Shown here in pieces: positions 63,750 through 64,000 of a DNA stretch of 64,000 bases. Positions within the stretch are counted from its first letter, which is position 1. Every line of letters starts with the position of its first letter. The position numbers were made by a program, and so were the translations under genes. The stretch is from Thiomicrorhabdus sediminis. GTDB taxonomy: Bacteria; Pseudomonadota; Gammaproteobacteria; Thiomicrospirales; Thiomicrospiraceae. Location of the stretch: assembly GCF_005885815.1 (NCBI RefSeq), contig NZ_CP040602.1, positions 697,630-761,629 on the forward strand. The letters run 5' to 3'. The notes beneath the pieces are model-generated. The model was not told where the DNA came from, ran no database searches, and saw only the letters and a list, made by a program, of their open reading frames with translations.

Positions 63750-64000
63750 ATGCTAGAAAACTATCTTCCAATCCTGGTATTTGTTGTACTGGGGATTTTA
63801 TTTGGTGTAGGACCGATTTTAATCGGTTATCTACTTGGACCACAAAAGCCTGATCCAGAAAAAAACTCGCCTTATGAGTGTGGTTTTGAAGCGTTTGAAG
63901 ATGCTCGAATGAAATTCGACGTGCGTTTCTATTTGGTGGCGATTTTGTTCATTATTTTCGATTTGGAAATTGCTTTCCTTTTCCCGTGGGCGATTGTGCT
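63750..64000 (+). CDS. nuoA: NADH-quinone oxidoreductase subunit A (partial)
   Basis: Membrane subunit of respiratory complex I, truncated by the window end after 83 codons. A first transmembrane helix ([20 protein letters not shown], residues 6-25) is followed by the signature [20 protein letters not shown] and the start of the second helix ([20 protein letters not shown]). The remaining nuo genes are expected to the right. Confidence 0.95.
   Translation, partial: MLENYLPILVFVVLGILFGVGPILIGYLLGPQKPDPEKNSPYECGFEAFEDARMKFDVRFYLVAILFIIFDLEIAFLFPWAIV

Noticed and set aside
1..64000. CRISPR arrays, insertion sequences, prophage or toxin-antitoxin loci
   Set aside because: No spaced direct repeats, transposase, integrase, phage or toxin-antitoxin motifs were recognised by reading both strands and the translated frames.

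Overview
The window looks like a chromosomal segment of a free-living gammaproteobacterium. Gene order in its second half (leuCDB, asd-truA-trpF-trpB-trpA-accD-folC-dedD-purF-metZ, then ftsH-folP-glmM-tpiA-secG-tRNA-Leu-nuoA) is typical of that class. Protein character, five c-di-GMP proteins and moderate base composition (mid-40s percent GC by eye, not counted) suggest the Thiomicrospira / Hydrogenovibrio / Thiomicrorhabdus group. That lineage call is inference.

Layout. (1) 1-4.3 kb: tadA, then cheD, cheA and a small helical protein carrying a CheZ-type D-x-x-x-Q signature. (2) 4.3-9 kb: htpG behind a sigma-32-type promoter, the ABC-F protein ybiT and an omega-amidase-type nitrilase. (3) 9-17 kb: a thioredoxin-fold protein without cysteines paired with a DUF2892 membrane protein, an ArsJ-type GAPDH, then a minus-strand block of fklB, two DUF proteins, cnoX and mutS. 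(4) 17.5-26.4 kb: a GGDEF-EAL protein, pncC, recA-recX, alaS and lysC. A strongly paired element lies between pncC and recA. (5) 26.7-35 kb: tRNA-Ser(GCT) and tRNA-Arg(ACG), then a c-di-GMP cluster (PAS-GGDEF, SBP-GGDEF-EAL, dCache-GGDEF, PilZ), a Bfd-like protein and a Cof-type phosphatase. (6) 35-41.5 kb, minus strand: a Mn/Zn-type ABC importer, one permease of which carries an MntR-like sensor domain, then rlmD and queE. (7) 41.7-57 kb: leucine, cell-shape (M23 peptidase plus bactofilin), aspartate-family, tryptophan, fatty-acid, folate, purine and methionine genes. (8) 57-64 kb: yhbY, rlmE, ftsH, folP, glmM, tpiA, secG, tRNA-Leu(GAG) and the start of nuoA.

Together the genes form mostly a housekeeping backbone with two signalling layers, chemotaxis (cheD/cheA/CheZ-like) and c-di-GMP turnover. 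TadA at the left end makes the inosine needed by the tRNA-Arg(ACG) encoded 26 kb away. No CRISPR array, insertion sequence, integrase or toxin-antitoxin pair was recognised.

I did not find a wholly new multi-gene system. The best leads are the CheZ-like protein, the sensor-transporter fusion with its upstream operators and a nearby 24-bp perfect palindrome, the stand-alone ArsJ-type GAPDH, the structured element before recA, and several inverted repeats lying where neighbouring genomes carry genes or no spacer.
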